From positions 1-39,626 of IMG/VR virus record IMGVR_UViG_3300017971_000139: a stretch of 39,626 nt of DNA; one strand, given 5' to 3'. A program made the position numbers and the translations under genes. This stretch comes from a virus. Position 1 is the first letter of the stretch; the number at the start of each line of letters is the position of its first letter. The notes beneath the pieces are model-generated. The model saw only the letters and a program-made list of their open reading frames with translations, had not been told where the DNA came from and made no database searches. Of the stretch, positions 39,201 to 39,626 are shown piece by piece.

Positions 39201-39340
39201 GCTTGCTCCATCACTCGAGCCGCGTACATTTGGGCATTGCCAGCCTCAGCAGCAGCATCTTTTTGGGCATCAGCTGAAATGGATGCGGCACCTACAGCTC
39301 CGGCACCTACAATAACAGCAGCTGTGATAGCAGAACTCAT
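36284..39340 (-). CDS. Very large Gly/Ala/Gln-rich internal virion protein (1018 aa)
   Basis: GGGAGATAAACT joins the stop of the cupin-SET gene to this ATG. Residues 2-24 are Ala/Gly/Val-rich and hydrophobic, resembling the membrane-active start of ejection proteins. Residues 150-480 are low-complexity, with two copies of P-L-T-G-N-R-E-Q-W-L-Q-[ED]-L-E-A-N-A-A and a GPSPQDQG tandem repeat. Residues about 580-1000 are Ala/Gln/Gly-rich with periodic helical segments. The position corresponds to P22 gp7, but it is over four times longer. A pilot or ejection protein is the best inference. Confidence 0.72.
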   Translation of the reverse strand: MSSAITAAVIVGAGAVGAASISADAQKDAAAEAGNAQMYAARVMEQAGQQARLDNILLNSIGLQDFAQGVQLNVNSIIQGTANAERVLHQTTGNADYLLWNGSENAQRAILGLPPAGSPGSQTFAGMTAAGGAGGMYGQGAMAPGWNELLATFGGNVGGSSTQPGPPQVQQAATQAGIPPTPLTGNREQWLQELEANAAEATADNYVGEGVQEGPQVAPDREAPSTPLTGNREQWLQDLEANAAKATALGQTPQAQPNIITDAAGNQYEVDAAGNTRPVGSMGKIAGEQIGGTGSGYEAFVANTQQELAAEQAQQVEQQMIQAQMAGLQNLSPGDLAKLQALSPQERADLAIMQRRAAQGDPTAREALLRNYSGGFNSAQLTAQQQQQRQAQLQTQGASGGALANVAQENVAGQPGGLTPPLGGGLAGHVAAGGTVPQDQGGPSPQDQGGPSPQGYTPWGGVSNAGNRVQTTSTRQSWGTPLTQDVIYETDAEGNYVRDTPIQGEAGIYGTQNIIQRYVDPDTGEVIETPEFTVSPETSQLATSPLARGTFQSGDVPLGIAPAQIDQAQAGPSYAGMGGTGIIQARQDIGMGAGLAAAAIQGGVGRAHEQLGSARGAIDQYAREAAAALGYRPGGGGGAGYYRRGGGGNFSGGAAERFVLQGVPPAAERALSELSGYTEKAVGQLEVFASHGEAAMREASALSGALGAQAQQGAVDAFIESPGQAFLRERAEQALLRNQAAIGGLGGGNVRQELQEQAIGVAATQQQQQIQNLLAVAAQGQQAAGQQGQFQSAAGGQAAGVMGGVARQQVASAGSIASSRINAQAQAQLAAMQLEAQNDRAIADILGTAGVNIAGYYGQGAGYEFMGGQNLADIASGAGANLSNIAMVGGQLLAGDISNTAAQRAGLQTGLGSDLATIYLNQGTQIGGLYNQLGAGSANIRSNTGSTLGNIAVQAGSGVADYTAGAGEYQAAGTIGQANAWGQGIGSLAEIAGGVVGGIAQPTSVTPEPPQTVGLGGR
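37978..38034. repeat. 24-bp tandem repeat, about 2.4 copies
   Basis: Units at 37978-38001 and 38002-38025 differ at one base, and a partial third follows. They encode the repeated GPSPQDQG segment of the 1018-aa protein and keep frame, so copy number can vary without breaking the gene. Confidence 0.85.
38609..38662. repeat. 54-bp direct repeat, copy A
   Basis: It is identical to 38744-38797 apart from one base and encodes the duplicated TGNREQWLQ-x-LEANAA segment of the 1018-aa protein. The 135-bp offset is a multiple of three, so the duplication keeps the frame. Confidence 0.9.
38744..38797. repeat. 54-bp direct repeat, copy B
   Basis: Second copy of the segment at 38609-38662, with one base different. 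The near identity at DNA level indicates a recent duplication or ongoing gene conversion. Confidence 0.9.
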
Positions 39341-39343
39341 AGT

Positions 39344-39626
39344 TTATCTCCCGTGTCTAGGGGTACAACGGTAATCAATAGTGATCTCATGGCCGTACTG
39401 ACCACCTTTATTACCTTGTATATCTTCAATCGATACTAGAAAAACACTTTTACCTTGTGTCACAAACTTGGCATTCGGGTTTGGTGAATGATTGGTATAA
39501 CGCCCAAGAAGTGTTCTCAGACCCTCTCTTGCAGCGAGACCAATAAGCTCACCTCGTGGTATATTACCAGTGGCAAAAATTCCTTCGCCATGAATAGGTG
39601 ATGGATAAACAGCCCATTGGTATGAC
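39344..39626 (-). CDS. Cupin-SET domain protein, C-terminal part (SET domain)
   Basis: This is the other end of the gene that begins at 698. Read from 39626 downward it gives the last 93 or so residues of the 285-aa product, including the whole SET-like region: HGEGIFAT, IPRGELIGL, GRYTNHSPNPN, a VFLVSIEDI strand and GHEITIDYRC, ending PRHGR and TAA at 39344. The N-terminal cupin-like part lies at 128-698. The stop is three bases before the start of the 1018-aa ejection protein gene. Bases 39504-39626 duplicate 1-123. Confidence 0.85.
   Translation of the reverse strand, partial: SYQWAVYPSPIHGEGIFATGNIPRGELIGLAAREGLRTLLGRYTNHSPNPNAKFVTQGKSVFLVSIEDIQGNKGGQYGHEITIDYRCTPRHGR
39504..39626. repeat. 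Terminal direct repeat, right copy (circle overlap)
   Basis: Identical to 1-123. Removing one copy gives a closed circle of 39,503 bp with all junction-spanning codons in frame. Confidence 0.95.

Overview
The window is a complete genome of a tailed bacteriophage with a short, P22-type tail. Bases 1-123 are repeated exactly at 39504-39626, and a reading frame runs uninterrupted across the join, so this is a circularly closing molecule of about 39,503 bp linearised inside a gene. The host cannot be named. Near-consensus sigma-70 promoters, strong Shine-Dalgarno sites and P22-type tail proteins suggest a Gram-negative bacterium. I see no integrase, recognisable lysogeny repressor, phage RNA polymerase, tRNA or CRISPR array, so a lytic phage using host RNA polymerase is the simplest reading.

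There are two long transcription units. The late unit is on the minus strand. It starts at a TTTACA-17-TATAAT promoter near 11533-11561, runs down to base 1, crosses the circle join and ends at about 29639. Its gene order follows P22: small terminase, large terminase, portal, scaffold, coat, gp4-like adaptor, gp10-like tail hub, then three large ejection-type proteins and tail fibres. Inserted between the hub and ejection genes is a cupin-SET-domain protein whose gene straddles the ends of the window.

The early unit is on the plus strand, 12100-29652. It begins with a self-contained HTH regulator gene that has its own promoter and a textbook terminator. Next come a long non-coding stretch, a second near-consensus promoter and a cassette of very small genes. 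The replication module follows: an AEP-primase/VirE-like helicase, a DUF2800 Cas4-like nuclease, a DUF2815-type ssDNA-binding protein, a family A DNA polymerase, a VRR-NUC nuclease, an ATP-dependent DNA ligase, a SNF2-type helicase and a DHH phosphoesterase. Nucleotide-pool enzymes (DUF5664 diphosphohydrolase-like, ThyX, dUTPase/MazG-like) sit inside it. This replication set is the kind seen in many siphophages, joined here to a P22-type virion.

Between the units (about 11484-12275) lies the control region. It contains an array of about a dozen 13-bp dyads (TGAAT-N3-ATTCA type), whose exact form also sits between the -35 and -10 of the late promoter, plus a second operator family (TTAC-N7-GTAAGAGTTT). 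The two units converge at 29639-29652, with candidate terminators embedded in each other's last gene. I do not recognise an endolysin.
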